Below are positions 21,313-33,900 of a stretch of DNA of 64,000 bases, piece after piece. The notes under the pieces are model-generated. The model made no database searches. It was not told the DNA's origin and worked only from the letters and a program-made list of their open reading frames with translations. How positions within the stretch are numbered: position 1 is the first letter of the stretch; each line of letters begins with the position of its first letter. This DNA is from Phallusia mammillata (lineage: Eukaryota; Chordata; Ascidiacea; Phlebobranchia; Ascidiidae): contig QLIY01000240.1 of assembly GCA_003260075.1 (NCBI GenBank), positions 62,001 through 126,000 of the forward strand, read 5' to 3'. Made by a program: the position numbers and the translations under genes.

Positions 21313-24300
21313 ATGAAACTTTTGCTGTTGACTCTTCTTTCCTTTACTGCATTGGTCTACTCGCAAAGTAAGTATACGTTTTCTGTGGTTTAAAGCTTAT
21401 GGAATTTTGTAGCATTTTTAACATATTTTTGTTGACAGTTACTGATCCCCGGTGTCCAGTACCAAACGGGATTGGAACCCCCCCCCCGTTGACTCTTCTT
21501 TCCTTTACTGCATTGGTCTACTCGCAAAGTAAGTACACATTTCTGTGGTTTAAAGCTTATGGAATTTTGTAGCATTTTCAACATATTTTTGTTGACAGTT
21601 GCTGATCCCCGGTGTCCAGTACCAAACGGGATTGGATCATGCGGAATGTGCGGAATCTGCTCACAGGGGCAAATTTGCTGCCCAAATGGATGTGGATCAA
21701 GTTGTATGCCGGTTCCCAGTGGACCCCAAGGTAGAAACAAGAAGCAAATAAAAACTCCTGCATAACAAAATTGATTGCCGCATGCCGATATGTAAAGTGA
21801 TCAGAAGATTTTTTCCGTAAAAGGTTTAAATCTTACCCCCCAAAAAACAAAAAATCACCAGTGAAACTCAGTGGGTCCAAAATACCCCCGAAAATGTAAC
21901 ACAGCCTAACGTATTGAAACTAGCCTTGCGGAAGTGTTCTTTGACCTGGCATTATCTTAATACTACCTTTCTTTTTCAGACCTCTGTCCTGTAGACAGGC
22001 CTTTTAACTATTGCATGGTCGACCCGTGCCAGAATGCCCAGTGTCCATTGTACCCATCAGCTACTTGTACAGCCGATCGATGTGGAGGATGTCACGCAAA
22101 CTTTACATTTCGTGGAAAGAGTTTAACAGACGACGATTGCAACATCCGTAAGTTACATTCTGATAGCAAATTTTAACGGGGCAGCATTCTTAATTCAAGT
22201 GTATGGTTCAAAATATAAGGCCTTTAATAGCCCTGGTGTATTATGAATTCTCTGTAAGAGTGCCGTGCTTGCTGGGTCTGAAGAACGCTTCAGGGCTGAT
22301 CCAAGTTTATGAGGAATTTATGTGCATCTCAGCAATGGCCAAAGACGGTTGACTCTTGTAGTTTTATAAAGTTTGTCTTACTAACACTTGCTAGTATTGT
22401 AATTAAGGCTAAAGACATTGCAATCTTACTTAGGAATACTAATTGTTACAGAACCCCGTTGTCCACCATTGGTTGATCCTGCCGCGTTAGTTACGTTTTC
22501 ATGGGACTGCACTCTCAAGCAAGACGTTGGGTCACATTGCACTTTATCCTGTCCTGAGGGCCAAGTTCTCCATGGTGTGGGATCAAAAGTGGCAATCTGT
22601 CAACCCAACCAGCAATGGAGTATTGATGTTTCTAATGCCAGTTGTGGAGGTAAGGCTAAAAAATACTAATACTTGCAAAGCATTAACTAAACATCAAATA
22701 ACCTAATGGTTACACACGGGAAAAAATATGTTTTACAAACGCCTACTTTTTGGTGTAGTTTAAAACTAATGTTTCCATTAGAAAATTCCCCCCCCCCCTA
22801 ATGCCAGTTGTGGAGGTAAGGCTAAAAAATACTAATACTTGCAAACCATTAACTAAACATCAAATAACCTAATGGTTACACACGGGAAAAAAGATGTTTT
22901 ACAAACGCCTACTTTTTGGTGTGGTTTAAAACTAATGTTTCCATCAGAAAACTTTATTTTGTGTTTTCAGCTCCTGTGAGTGTGTGTCCCCCAGACCAGC
23001 CATTGGTATATTGCTTCGTACCACCATGTCTTTTTGCTGAATGTCCAGCTTTTCCTCAAGCAAAATGCGGTGCTGATCAGTGCGGTGATTGCAGTCATGA
23101 CTTCTATTTGGGCCCCCCCCCCCCACCATGTCTTTTTGCTGAATGTCCAGCTTTTCCTCAAGCAAAATGCGTTGCGGATCAGTGCGGTGGTTGCAGTCAT
23201 GACTTCTATTTGGGAGGAACTAAACTGACCAGCGAGCAATGCACAATTCAAAGTAAGAAACACGTTTTTTAAACTTAAGTTTGTTGCTGTTAATACACAC
23301 GTGTTTTACCTAACATGAATACGCAACTTCTTCTATGTTTGATTGGAATACTTCATCGGTTTGGAGGATCGGTAGGAGGCTAAAACCGGTTTAAAACTAA
23401 AATATTTCGGCGAAAACTAACCCAACATTTTTTGATCCCCCCCCCCCCTTACCTAACATGAATACGCAACTTCTTCTATGTTTGATTGGAATACTTGATC
23501 GGTTTGGAGGATCGGTAGGAGACTAAAACCGGTTTAAAACTAAAATATTTCGGCGAAAACCAATCCAAAATTTTTTGATCTCCCCTGAAAAAACGTGTTT
23601 TTTCTAAAATCGGGTTAAAAAAGTCGATTTTTAATTCCGGTTTGGAGGTTCTGTAGGAGGCTCAAACCGGCTAAGATTAGTTTGAAACTGGAATATTCCG
23701 GCGAAAACATATGAGTTTGGTTAACACCGAGAAAGCAGGGTAAAATCCTTTGTAAAGTTTAGATATAAGCACTTCTATTAGCCGAGGTTGGACCACATAA
23801 ACATAATCATACTCCTAATTATAGCACCACCCCGTTGTCCACCATTGGTTGATCCTGCTGCGCTGATTTCTTTCCAATATGACTGTACTCTCAAGCAAGA
23901 TGTCGGCTCAGTTTGCACTCTGTCCTGTCCAAAGGGTCAAGACCTCATTGGTGTAGGATTGAAAGTTGTTACTTGTCAAGCCAACCAGAAATGGAGTGTG
24001 GACATTTCATACGCCCGTTGCGCAAGTATGTACATAAAACATTGCATTTACTACGCATGAAAAGACCTTAAATTAGCTGAAAATATTACTGCAAACTCTA
24101 CCGTTACTGTAGTTGCTTTATTACTTTTCGAAAAAAACGACAATAATTTTGCAAATCTCGTCAACCGTAAATGACCACTCGTCACTTTTTTTTAAAATTT
24201 AACACATCAATTTATTTAAATCAAAATGTAATGAAATATTTTTTTAGCTCCAATCCGTGTATGTCCTGCCGATGAGCCACTGGTCAATTGTTATGTCGAT

Positions 24301-24884
24301 CCGTGTCATACCGGAGCCAAATGCCCAGCTTTTCCACAAGCCAAGTGTGTTTCCAATTACTGCGGAGGTTGCAATTTTGACTTCTATTTGGGCGACACCA
24401 AACTGACCCGCAAGCAATGCATACCTGACGGTACGTTTGGCTTTACAAATAACCGTGTGTATGTTTCTTAAGTATATGGATCATGTGTAGTTTGGCGACT
24501 GAGTGGCTTTCGTGGCTATCGACTAATTCATACTTAAAAGTGTGAATCACGACTGGTCTGGCAGATATTGCCATAACCAGCAGGGACTGCTTTTGTACTG
24601 CTTCGCCATGTTGACAAACTCTAAATTTTCCGAACAAAGGCTGCAACCTTATATATAAGCTAGTAAACTGCAATTTTACATAACGATGTATTGTAAACCT
24701 ATGATCATTTGCTTCAAATCCTTAACCTATTCTTTTGTTCTTTGATGCAGATACTCCACAATGCATATTTAACTGCAAATACGCAAGGTGTCCTCGTTTT
24801 CCATCGGCAATTTGTAAGATGGGTTGCGGTTGCAGACGCAGGTTTTACAATCCGACAACCCTGCAACCAGTCCAATGTTATTAA
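21313..24884 (+). CDS. Secreted cysteine-rich modular protein (WAP-like, CCP-like and repeated novel Cys modules)
   Basis: Eight exons: 21313-21367, 21599-21730, 21980-22147, 22452-22649, 22971-23252, 23825-24025, 24248-24430, 24751-24884; all introns are phase 1. After removal of a 102-nt junction artefact in exon 5 the protein has 416 residues. Order: signal peptide (1-17, cleaved near Y-S-Q); WAP-like domain with I-C-C-P-N-G-C-G-S-S-C; module B (C-P-x-D-x-P, C-x-x-x-P-C, C-P-x-x-P-x-A-x-C, C-G-G-C); CCP/sushi-like module C with six cysteines; B; C; B; and a short Cys-rich end. Phase-1 introns bracket each module, the usual sign of exon shuffling. Module B is not a family I can name. Extracellular; defence, matrix or adhesion roles are possible and unproven. 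TATA box at 21222 and AATAAA at 24951-24956 delimit it. Confidence 0.85.
21478..21487. other. C10 junction duplicating the signal-peptide exon and part of exon 2
   Basis: The stretch 21324-21477 (end of exon 1, intron 1, start of exon 2) recurs after the C tract at 21488-21640. The first copy of exon 2 (21439-21477) stops at the tract. The copies differ by an Ile-Thr versus Ile-Ala codon pair, so they look like two alleles. Only one should be spliced: exon 1 at 21313-21367 and exon 2 at 21599-21730. Confidence 0.8.
23113..23122. other. C10 junction inside coding exon 5, with a 92-bp copy on each side
   Basis: Bases 23021-23112 recur at 23123-23214. Ten C's plus the 92-bp copy add exactly 102 nt, so the frame is kept and a naive gene model would carry a Pro run and a duplicated half-module. 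Without it the exon is 180 nt, like its sister exons of 168 and 183 nt. Copies differ at Gly/Val and Asp/Gly codons; only the second has the C-G-G-C of the sister modules. Confidence 0.85.
23357..23707. repeat. Three copies of a ~65-bp intronic sequence
   Basis: GGTTTGGAGGATCGGTAGG with CCGGTTTAAAACTAAAATA occurs at about 23357 and again at about 23499, across the junction at 23437-23448 (allelic pair). A third, clearly older copy (about 23639-23707) keeps GGTTTGGAGG, AAACCGGCTAA and TTCCGGCGAAAAC. The third is a real tandem repeat rather than a junction copy. Confidence 0.55.
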
Positions 24885-25053
24885 ATTTCCTGGTAATTTT
24901 TTTGTTCACTTTACAACATGAATGAAGCCGTTTTTGCGATATACGTATGTAATAAATTACTCTTGTACTCGAATAACAGTTCTGTGTTGGGTGTGGAATT
25001 TAGAGTTACGGGGTATATTTTGCCAAATTTTAGCTTTGTAAAACAGTATAAAG

Positions 25054-25268
25054 CAGCGGTTCCCAAACGTTTCTACAAAATTTGCCTGGTGAACCCTTTG
25101 CAATTATTTTGGTATTTCGCGGCCTTATAAAAGTCAAAAAATGGTGTAGGAAAAATGCAAAAACCACACCAATGAAAGAAAAAGCAAAAAATATCAAATA
25201 CGGTAAGCGTTTAATGGGATGCGTGCACTTTAAAGCTCTAAAGACTGAACCCAGTTTGGGAACCGCTG
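25054..25268. mobile_element. Non-autonomous hAT element with perfect 8-bp target duplication
   Basis: The ends are inverted (CAGCGGTTCCCAAAC and GTTTGGGAACCGCTG), and both flanks are GTATAAAG (25046-25053 and 25269-25276). Length is 215 bp with no coding content. It lies just downstream of the cysteine-rich gene. Confidence 0.9.
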
Positions 25269-26537
25269 GTATAAAGCATAAGATTGCAAACTGAAAAAGT
25301 GCACAACTATAGTGATGGGTTATTAAAGATAGCAAATCATGAGGATACGAATCCTAAACTATCCGAATCCAAAAAGTGAATAGAAACCGGATAATATAGG
25401 GTTTGGTTTTCATCGCATTTGTGAACTGTATCGTATAACTATATTACGTGTTTTCGCTTCGTTAATCGCCTGCAACGCTACAACACATGCTCATATTATT
25501 TTGGATCGTTGGTGAGGTAAATATAATTTGTAATACTTTCGTTGAAAGTTAGGTACAGAAAGTTAGGTAATTCTAAGTGCGGTAGAAAAAAAGGCGGTAA
25601 TGCGGAAAACTTCAAGTGTGAAAGACAGAAAAGGATTTGGTATTCTTGACTAATTTGGGATAGTTTCAAACTATTTTTTGTATTTTAAATTGCTAATCTC
25701 TATCTTGAAAACTGAAAATACTGTATGTCAAAAATTAAAACACTACATATAAAAAAAAAAAAAGAGTATTACAGTTTCCCCCCCCCCCACATCGTTCAGA
25801 CGTTTCGACAATCTCTGTTGTCATCATCAGTGCATGAAAATACTGTATGTCAAAAATTAAAACACTACAAATCAAATAAAAAACAACAAGAGTATTACAG
25901 TTTACACGATATTTAAGACGTTTAAAATAGCAATTATTGATATGAACGTCATTTTGTTATCAATATTTTGTTAGACTCTTTCGAAAAGTTAATCCGTAAA
26001 ATGCTTTTTTAAATAAGCAAAATTTTTGTGATAATTATAACCAACAAGATGTAGAACTCGTGCATAGTTTCAAAACACCCATAAATAAGTGCAGGTAGCG
26101 ACATCTAACGGAGCAAGTAAACTCAGTAAAACTTCACAAGGTGGCAATACAGAGAAAATAACATCGTTGCCGTCTCTCTATCGGTCAAGTCGTTGATCCC
26201 ACTAGCATGGCAAAAATGGGGCCTTCCTATTATGTAATCCATGTAAGCGTGCGTGCAAGCCTGGTGCCTGAAATGAGGTCACCGATGTCCGTCAGTGCTA
26301 TTCGGGATTTTTTGCGTGTCTCGTGTCAAGAAAGTGAACCCGAACAGCAGGATGTCCACGCAAAATGAGCGCTCCAGTCACGCCATCCAGTCGAAATGGA
26401 AAACACAAAAAAATTGACTCAATTTGCGTTAAAACATACGATTTACGATAGATGTTTAACATGCAGTCTTATGAATAAACTGTTGCTGTCAGGCATAATG
26501 GATCAACAAATTGTTAGCTCTTCCAGCAGGATTCATT

Positions 26538-26634
26538 ATAATATGCCGACGTTTTGATGTCTTTGTGTTTTCAAGTTATGTCAGTACCCTGATGAAGGTG
26601 TCTCGTATGGGACATCGAAACGACGGCATATTAT
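26538..26634. repeat. Hairpin element with a CTGATGA...GAAAC core
   Basis: The left arm ATAATATGCCGACGTTT pairs with the right arm AAACGACGGCATATTAT with one mismatch. Between them is CTGATGA (26589-26595), then a 6-bp stem (GGTGTC/GACATC), then GAAAC. A related string is on the minus strand at about 25797-25838 and a partial one near 47783-47800. It resembles a hammerhead-ribozyme core, but an extra base follows CTGATGA and no stem I is visible. Confidence 0.5.
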
Positions 26635-29600
26635 AAAAAACTGTTTGTTGATGCCCACTTACCCATACTGCAGTAAACCAAATAACACGTTGACCTTGAA
26701 AACCCAAATCTCCGAACAAATTGTAGGTCATCAGATGACATAGCCTACTGACGACCGACACATTCGCATCTTATATCTCTTGATCCAATTTATGATGGAC
26801 ATTGCCGTTCCCATTGATATGGTTAGATAACTTAGATTGACGCCAGAAGTGTGATTATGTCGAATGAGGGGAATTCAGGGACAATCGGCGTTGAAATCCG
26901 AAAAAATTCCCACGTTTTACCAACAATGTTGATTGGCCTTTGCATTTTTTGAATTAGAAATCCCTTGCTAAAGCGTCTACTGTTTATTTACCAATCGGAT
27001 TTAGATTCGATTTCTAATCAAAAGTAAGGAGTTATGGGCAATATTGCGACTTAAATGGGGACGACAAAAGCAACATGCTTATAATCCTTATTTCTTTCAG
27101 CATATTTTTATCACGTTATCAGTGATTAATAGATTTAAGAACAGAGCCATGAACAATGTTTGGAGTGTGGAAAATTATTGTGGCAACAAAACGCTAACTA
27201 ATTAACTTATCATAAATAACGAAAAGCCCAGAAGCTAATTTTAAACCAGGACCAACAGCGCTTTGGGTTAATAAATGTTTCAGGATTAGAGCGTAAAGGC
27301 ACCAAAGACGTAAGTTTCCTACCACGGGTGGACATTAATTACCGTAGCCAAGGGATTACACGGTAACACTACGCTGTTCCCAAGACGCCCGCAGCTGCGG
27401 TTTCAATCCTTAACCACGCCCTTGCGGTAAAGAGACAACTTTATAAAACGTTGATGCTTAAACGTACAGCAAGTTGGCAAAATATAACAACCCATTGGTG
27501 ATGACCTATAAATAGACTCGATGCGTTGTTGATTTGCACAAGCAATATCTTTTGCTTAACACGGAAGACGGGCGTTGCAACATGACAATGTAAATGTCAT
27601 TGGGCCGTTCTGCAATGGTCTGCTGGGAAACGCTTGTAAACATCTGAAATTGACAGACGTTTCTTTGACAAGCGAGAGTCTGGCGCATGGTGACTACAAT
27701 TGACAGTAGGTGTTTGCAGTCTGAAGAAAATTGTCATGCAGACGTCTGGAGGTGCACGAATTGTCAGATAAAATTTAACCTATTAAACCCTACACGGCTG
27801 GAGCGGTTTGCAGGAAACATCAGAAAACAACGTCGTGCGGTTAAGAGAACCGGTGCGATAAACTACGTGTTGAACAAACATGTGGTCGACCTGGAGGGCA
27901 ACGCGTGGTTTTTCTGAAGCCTATATCGCTACCTCATTAATTATGCAGCCGACCCGCCCTGTAGGAATCGATTGTGCGAATCGCTTGATTTCACGCAAAC
28001 TTGACGTATTTTCATTCAGTTTGCCCGATTAAGCTTGAAACCAGCGTACTTTGGAGTTTACATAGAGCTTTTTCCTGAACCACAAACGTGCTTTCCCTAT
28101 TTTTTTGCGAACTGGGGATTTAGCACCCTATTGCGCAATTTCCGCATTTTGTTTTGAAAAATCAAAATAATAAGGTTTTTCGACCAAATCGGTATAGTTT
28201 TATGTTTTTACAGCGATTGGATTTCTTTTTTTAACTACTTTTACGTGCAGTAATTTTTCGTGGAGCTAAAAGAGTAAATTAATTTTTCCTCAAGCAAATA
28301 CAGGAATTAAAGACGGGCAAGAATTTTGCAGACTGGGTATTGCTTAGTATCAACGATTTAGTTCTTTTTTAGAGCTTGTGTATTTATGTGTTGTTTTGAT
28401 AATTTTATTTTCGGTAAAGATTACTAATCCTTTGCTACAAATACGGCTAAAATTGAAAATGGAGATGCGTATCTGGTGCGCAGCAATTGTTTTTTGTCAA
28501 TATCATTCCTCGCTTTGCTACTTTATAAATACAAAAAAAACGGCATAACACTTAGACAAAGTGCTTGGTGAGATTTCACCAACCAGTCAATATATTTGAA
28601 ATGAAGCGAGGGGAACGAAGAACAGGGGCTGAAGCGTGGCTCGGGCGGGAAAAGAGTGAAGCCAATGCCGCCAAACAGATTCGGCGGGACTCGAAATAAA
28701 CGGCAAAAGAACAATACATTGAAGTCAAGCGGCGAAGCAAAAATAGGACAGACGAACAAAAATTAACACGGCAGGCATGCTGTACAACGCTGAAGAAGGA
28801 AAGGGACAGTGTGGAACATGAAGCAACGGTTAAAAAGCAAGTCACGTTGAAACACACAGAAAAACAAAAATGAAACAAATTCGCAGGTGGTTGCAACATT
28901 TGGTTGGCTTATTAACACATATTGAACTGGTAGGTTAAAAACATAGACCAATTAAAAAAAATGTGTAACCTTGTGGAGACAGGTAATACGGTTTTTAACT
29001 ATTGGTACAATATAAGTTTTTATACACGGAAAGGCTTTCAACGTAAAGCACATTTTCGGATCGATTGTATAACGATGTAAAGCGAAAATAAGTTTTGTAA
29101 AATTTACCGAAAATGAGTTTAGGCCAGCGCTGAGAAAACAGCTTTATAAACAAAATTCATAAACCTATTAAAACCCTTGTTTCGTAATTTCACTCAACTA
29201 ACACGAAACAAAGTATTTTTTCGGGCAAAAAAGCCGCAGCAAATAAATCTAAAACTGATAAAGCGATGATTGCGAAACTAAAACCCATTACTGTTAAAAT
29301 TTTGCTGATATCTGCAGCGAAAAAAAAGTGAAACCAATAATATTCGGCAGCCAAACATAAAAGCAGCGCATGCGAAGCAAACATTGAAAGAATGGCACAG
29401 TGCAAAGACAAAATACACTTGACGAGACTAAAAAAGGGAATACTGCTCGGGACACGTAGCAAATTAATACAGTCAGTGGCAAACTTAGCAAGCTACACTG
29501 CTGGTGTAGTGTGTAATGTAAGAAAAGACACTGGTCAATACGAAAGGGTACACGTCATTTTACTCTGCGCGGTAACTTTTAAGCAGAGGCCTAAGCGCGA

Positions 29601-30999
29601 TCAATAATATACAGTGGGCCAAATCGCCGAGGCCCATTTGAAGGGAGCGGTTGGTCATTTCGGAAGGCGGTAATTGGACAGGGGCTGAGACCGCAATGGC
29701 CAAGAAAGACCTCGGCAAGTTTTGGGCCCTGTGACCGCCACGCGCTGCCAGTTAATTCGTTTTTAATGAAGGCCGCTCGCGCATTTTAATTCAGAGCACA
29801 GAACTGGTGGAAGAATAAACGATTCGCCAGGCGACGTCGCGCCACAAAAATCGATCCTCGGGCTGCAATCGGACGAAAAAAATCGCTGGAAAAATTTCGC
29901 AACAGACGGCAATATGGCGACGGGGTTCCTGTGTCACTGGATAGGCGGCCATATTTTTACCACCGGGGCCTTAGTCATTGGGACTTTAGTAGGGTTACGT
30001 CAACCAATTATAGCTGATGCTGCTGCGTGATCAGTGGCGTGTCTGGCTAGTAATTAAATCGCAATCCAATCCCAGTGTTAGACTGTCGGCGTCTGCTGTG
30101 TAGCATTCGCATTCCCTAACCACAGCACCTTTAACCAGAGCGGTATAGCAGGTTGACGAAAAAGCATATAACAACGTCCAGTAATGCTGTGTTACGACGG
30201 CACATGCTAACAGTATTGTTACTTAAACACACCTCAAAGGAAGAAAAATTCTTTGGTTTTACGCTGTTGGCGGCAGACAGCGAAAAAAGATGTAAACGTA
30301 AAATGCAAGCTAGCGTGGGCGACATTAAACAGCAAAGCGCACGCTTTAATTTAACTGAACTTGCCTAAAAAGTATGCTGATAAGTAAAGGCTTGCATACT
30401 CGATTCGGAGAAAAAAAACAAGCAGCAAGTCATGGCTATGGAGCAAAAAGGGCAATGATCAAGGCGTCTGTGTAATTAGGTAGTTTCGGCTGCAACAATA
30501 CGAATGGGAACTTCTTACAGACGCTAGAGGAAGAACTTTGATGCTTATGTGGAACTACAAATTTACGTGCCAAAGTTATGGCAGCGGGAAATGGCTTGCG
30601 GGAGGTAGACTCCGTTACGCAGACGGCTTGTAGCCCTTAAGGCCAATGGACAGAACATTCTACACAGACAATGCTGTACATACGGGCTGGCAAGAGCAAG
30701 GAGGTAGATTCTGAAGGTTAAAGGGAGTGGCCTACTGCCCCTCAAAACTTAAATAAAACACACACCATCTAATGAGCGAGCAAACGGTCATGATTCAGCG
30801 ACCCGGTATTTCGGCACAGTGGCTCATGATTTTCCTAACGCCGATTAAACGATAATGCTTTGTCGAAGCACAAACTTATACCCACCGACTCCTACACCTC
30901 GAGGTGCCTAAGTAAAAAAACTAACTGCATATGACCTAAAAGAAAATACCCTAAAATTCCCTACTGCGGCTACGAGGAAGCCACAAAAAATAGTAAAAT

Positions 31000-33900
31000 T
31001 CAGGAGGTAGTATGAGGAGGCGGCAAGTCTTCCGGGGGCAGTTGCTGCATCCACAAAAGTTCCTCCTGTTCCCCATGCTCCCCCGCATGCGGCTCCTCGG
31101 CACTGTGCAGGAGCATAGATGGCATCAGGTGATGCTGTTGATGTTGTTGCTGCTGTTGCTGTTGCTGCTGCTGTGCCAGGTCTTGAGGTAAAGTGTGGCG
31201 AGGCATTACAAGGGGATATTCTTGAGGTTGCTCGGTTTCAAGAGGCATTTGCATATAGTGAGGCATCTGAGGTTGCTGATGCGGTAAGTGGTGTGGATGT
31301 TGCAGGTGGTGAGGCGGAGGTAGAAGACCGCCACCTGGCACCTGCATCACGATGCTGGGATCGCCAGGTTGATCCATGTACATATGGCTGGGGCCGGGCA
31401 TCTTTAATAAAACAACAACAAAATGTACGGCAAAAGATTATATAACTGTCAAGCGTAAAAAACATTATATACAGGGTTGCCATGCCGTCCTTATTTCTAA
31501 GATTTGTCCTTATTTGAAAGATCAATGTCTTAGAAAAATATATTGTCCTCATTTATAAGAAATGTCCTTGTTTGTGACCTGAGTCCTTATTTTGTCTTAT
31601 TTTTAACGAATACAAGTCAAATCCCTACTAAAAGCAAAAGTAAACCTAGACTTGAGCGGTGATATGTATTTTTCACGAACAAGGCGTTGCTACAACATAT
31701 TGTTTCTGGCAAACAATACGGATGTGATATGTCGTGGCTCGTATTAATGCAAAGATTAGTTCAAAAAAGCTTGTTTCGTTGGTGAGAAAACTCAATTTTT
31801 CGGTTGTCCTTATTTCGGGGTCCATGTTGATGGCAACCCTGATTAAATAGGAGGTGTTTGAACCGAGCAAAATCGGACCCTTTAACATGCAGAATGGTTA
31901 TCGACGATCACCGTTTAAGTGATTCTATTTGAATAAGGAACTGAAGATACCAATTAAGCGAAATATATTCCACGATATTTATCGACTGATTTCGTTATAA
32001 GGAAATGATTTTCCATTCTTGACAAAAAAAGGTAATCGCCTTGAAAACCAAAACGCAGAACACTCATTTTTAGAAACGAACATTATTTTTATTTTAAACA
32101 CCAAAAACATGCACTTGGTGCTCAAAAAATCTTAACATTGTAATTTCATTTTATCAATACAGCGTCTACAAACGCTTACTAAATACCTTCGCCAGTTAAA
32201 CCCAAGTGATTATAAGTCGACCATACCTCGTGCTGAGGAAGTTGCTGCTGGTGTTGTTGCTGTTGTATTTGCTGCTGTTGTTTAAGTTGTTGCTGTACNG
32301 GTACCGAGTACTCGGGTTCTGGCTCGGCTCGGCCCATCCCTAATTGTAATTTCATTTTATCAATACAGCGTCTACAAACGCTTACTAAATACCTTCGCCA
32401 GTTAAACCCAAGTGATTATAAGTCGACCATACCTCGTGCTGAGGAAGTTGCTGCTGGTGTTGTTGCTGTTGTATTTGCTGCTGTTGTTTAAGTTGTTGCT
32501 GTACAGCAGCTTCACGAGTCCTTTGAAATCCCTCCCACATTTCCGGAGGCTTTAAAATAATAACAATCATTTATCCCGCGAAGGGTCTCGTTTTTGGACA
32601 GCGAAAACGCACAATGACATACCCACTTTCGAGGTCTTCCTCTGGGTCGCTTTGGTGGACGTACAGTTCTCTTTAAACATCAAAAGACTGAAGTCAGTAC
32701 GATGCCGCCATATTTAACCGTGAAAAGCTTTATTGTAAGCACTTTTAGGCGTTGCAATGAAAACACATTAGAGTGGAAGGAGACCACAGGGTCAAGCGGC
32801 GAATAATGCAGTAAGCGACCCCTGAAAAAAGGCCGCGAACAATCCTCTGGCCCCCGGCGTGTGGTGACCACTACAGTTCGTTGAATGACTGCGTAAAGCC
32901 AAACGACCGGCCGCGGCGACGCACGATAAATCAATTGCATACAAATCATGTGTGACAAATTGAACGGAATGAAGGCAAGCAAGCACATGGGCAGCATGCA
33001 GGGTCACACGAAGATTGGACAGCCAGTTTACTACACAGCCCACGACAACGACTTTATAGTACTTACCACCACTTCTTTTCTCTGAGGCAGCGTGCGAAGA
33101 GTTAAAAAAATACAAATATTTACAAATCGATAACGCAATCTCCGAAAGAGCTTACACAACAGCGACAATAATCAAGATCAAGAATGTATAATTTTGTTGA
33201 TAAACATCCACAACCGATGTCCAAATAAAACTGGACCATTGTAAAATATTTATGTCTCAGATAACATCAGAAGTTGCCGATAGCATCAAATTGGTAAGGT
33301 ACCTTTCTAGGCTTCTTATTCTTCGATCCTTTGGGCCTTCCTCTAGGTCTGCTTACACCAGCTGGTTTCGGTGGCTGCCGGAAAAAAAACGTATTTTTGT
33401 TAGTTACGCTTTTCGCCAAAATACGAAATACCACTTTCAGTGTTCCCTCTGCACGTTAAGAAACGCAGCAATGCGGTGGCCATTATTTATACACAGCGTG
33501 TGCATTATTAATTTTTCTCGGACCACGACTTCCAACCATCCATTACGGTCATTGGGTGTCCGAGTTTTGACAAGGTGACGGACTGGGCACATTAGACTGT
33601 CCATTAGACGGTATTGCGACAGATCAGATGACCTACAGGCTCTCAGTTAACGAAAATTCAAAATTATGGCCGTAAATTCAAAAGGTGAATGTGATAGTTG
33701 TATACTTCATTTTTTTGCATTGTTTTATGCAATGACTGAAACTTTAAAATGAATTGTATGATTTAAATCGAATTTTAACTTGAACAATAAATATTTTTTA
33801 TCAAACATGATCTCAAATTCTTGGTCACTCTTGTAAACAAAACTGAAAAAAATGCAGATTAACACAATTTTAAACATATACAAACATGAATTCTTGGTCT

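Larger units (their letters stand above)
24885..30999. other. Six-kilobase intergenic region; no convincing gene
   Basis: Open frames at 27687-27917 (plus), 28523-28951 (minus) and 29190-29607 lack family motifs and mostly start at non-ATG codons. Contents: 3' end of the cysteine-rich gene (AATAAA at 24951-24956), a complete hAT element (25054-25268), junction 25778-25788, a hairpin element (26538-26634), a possible tRNA-derived segment near 27345-27405, and a GC-richer block at about 29600-29960 that could be regulatory. The 3' untranslated region of the HMGA-like gene should lie at the right end. Confidence 0.45.

Noticed and set aside
27345..27405. Possible tRNA gene
   Set aside because: A GGTTTCAATCC string and an A-box-like string are present, but the T-arm does not pair and no cloverleaf forms; at most a SINE relic.
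27687..27917. Plus-strand 76-residue frame
   Set aside because: Basic C-terminal half looks protein-like, but there is no family match, no splice context and no neighbouring exon.
31119..31445. Plus-strand open frame opposite the HMGA tail
   Set aside because: It is the mirror of the CAG/CAC-rich coding exon on the minus strand; low-complexity codons keep the other frames open.
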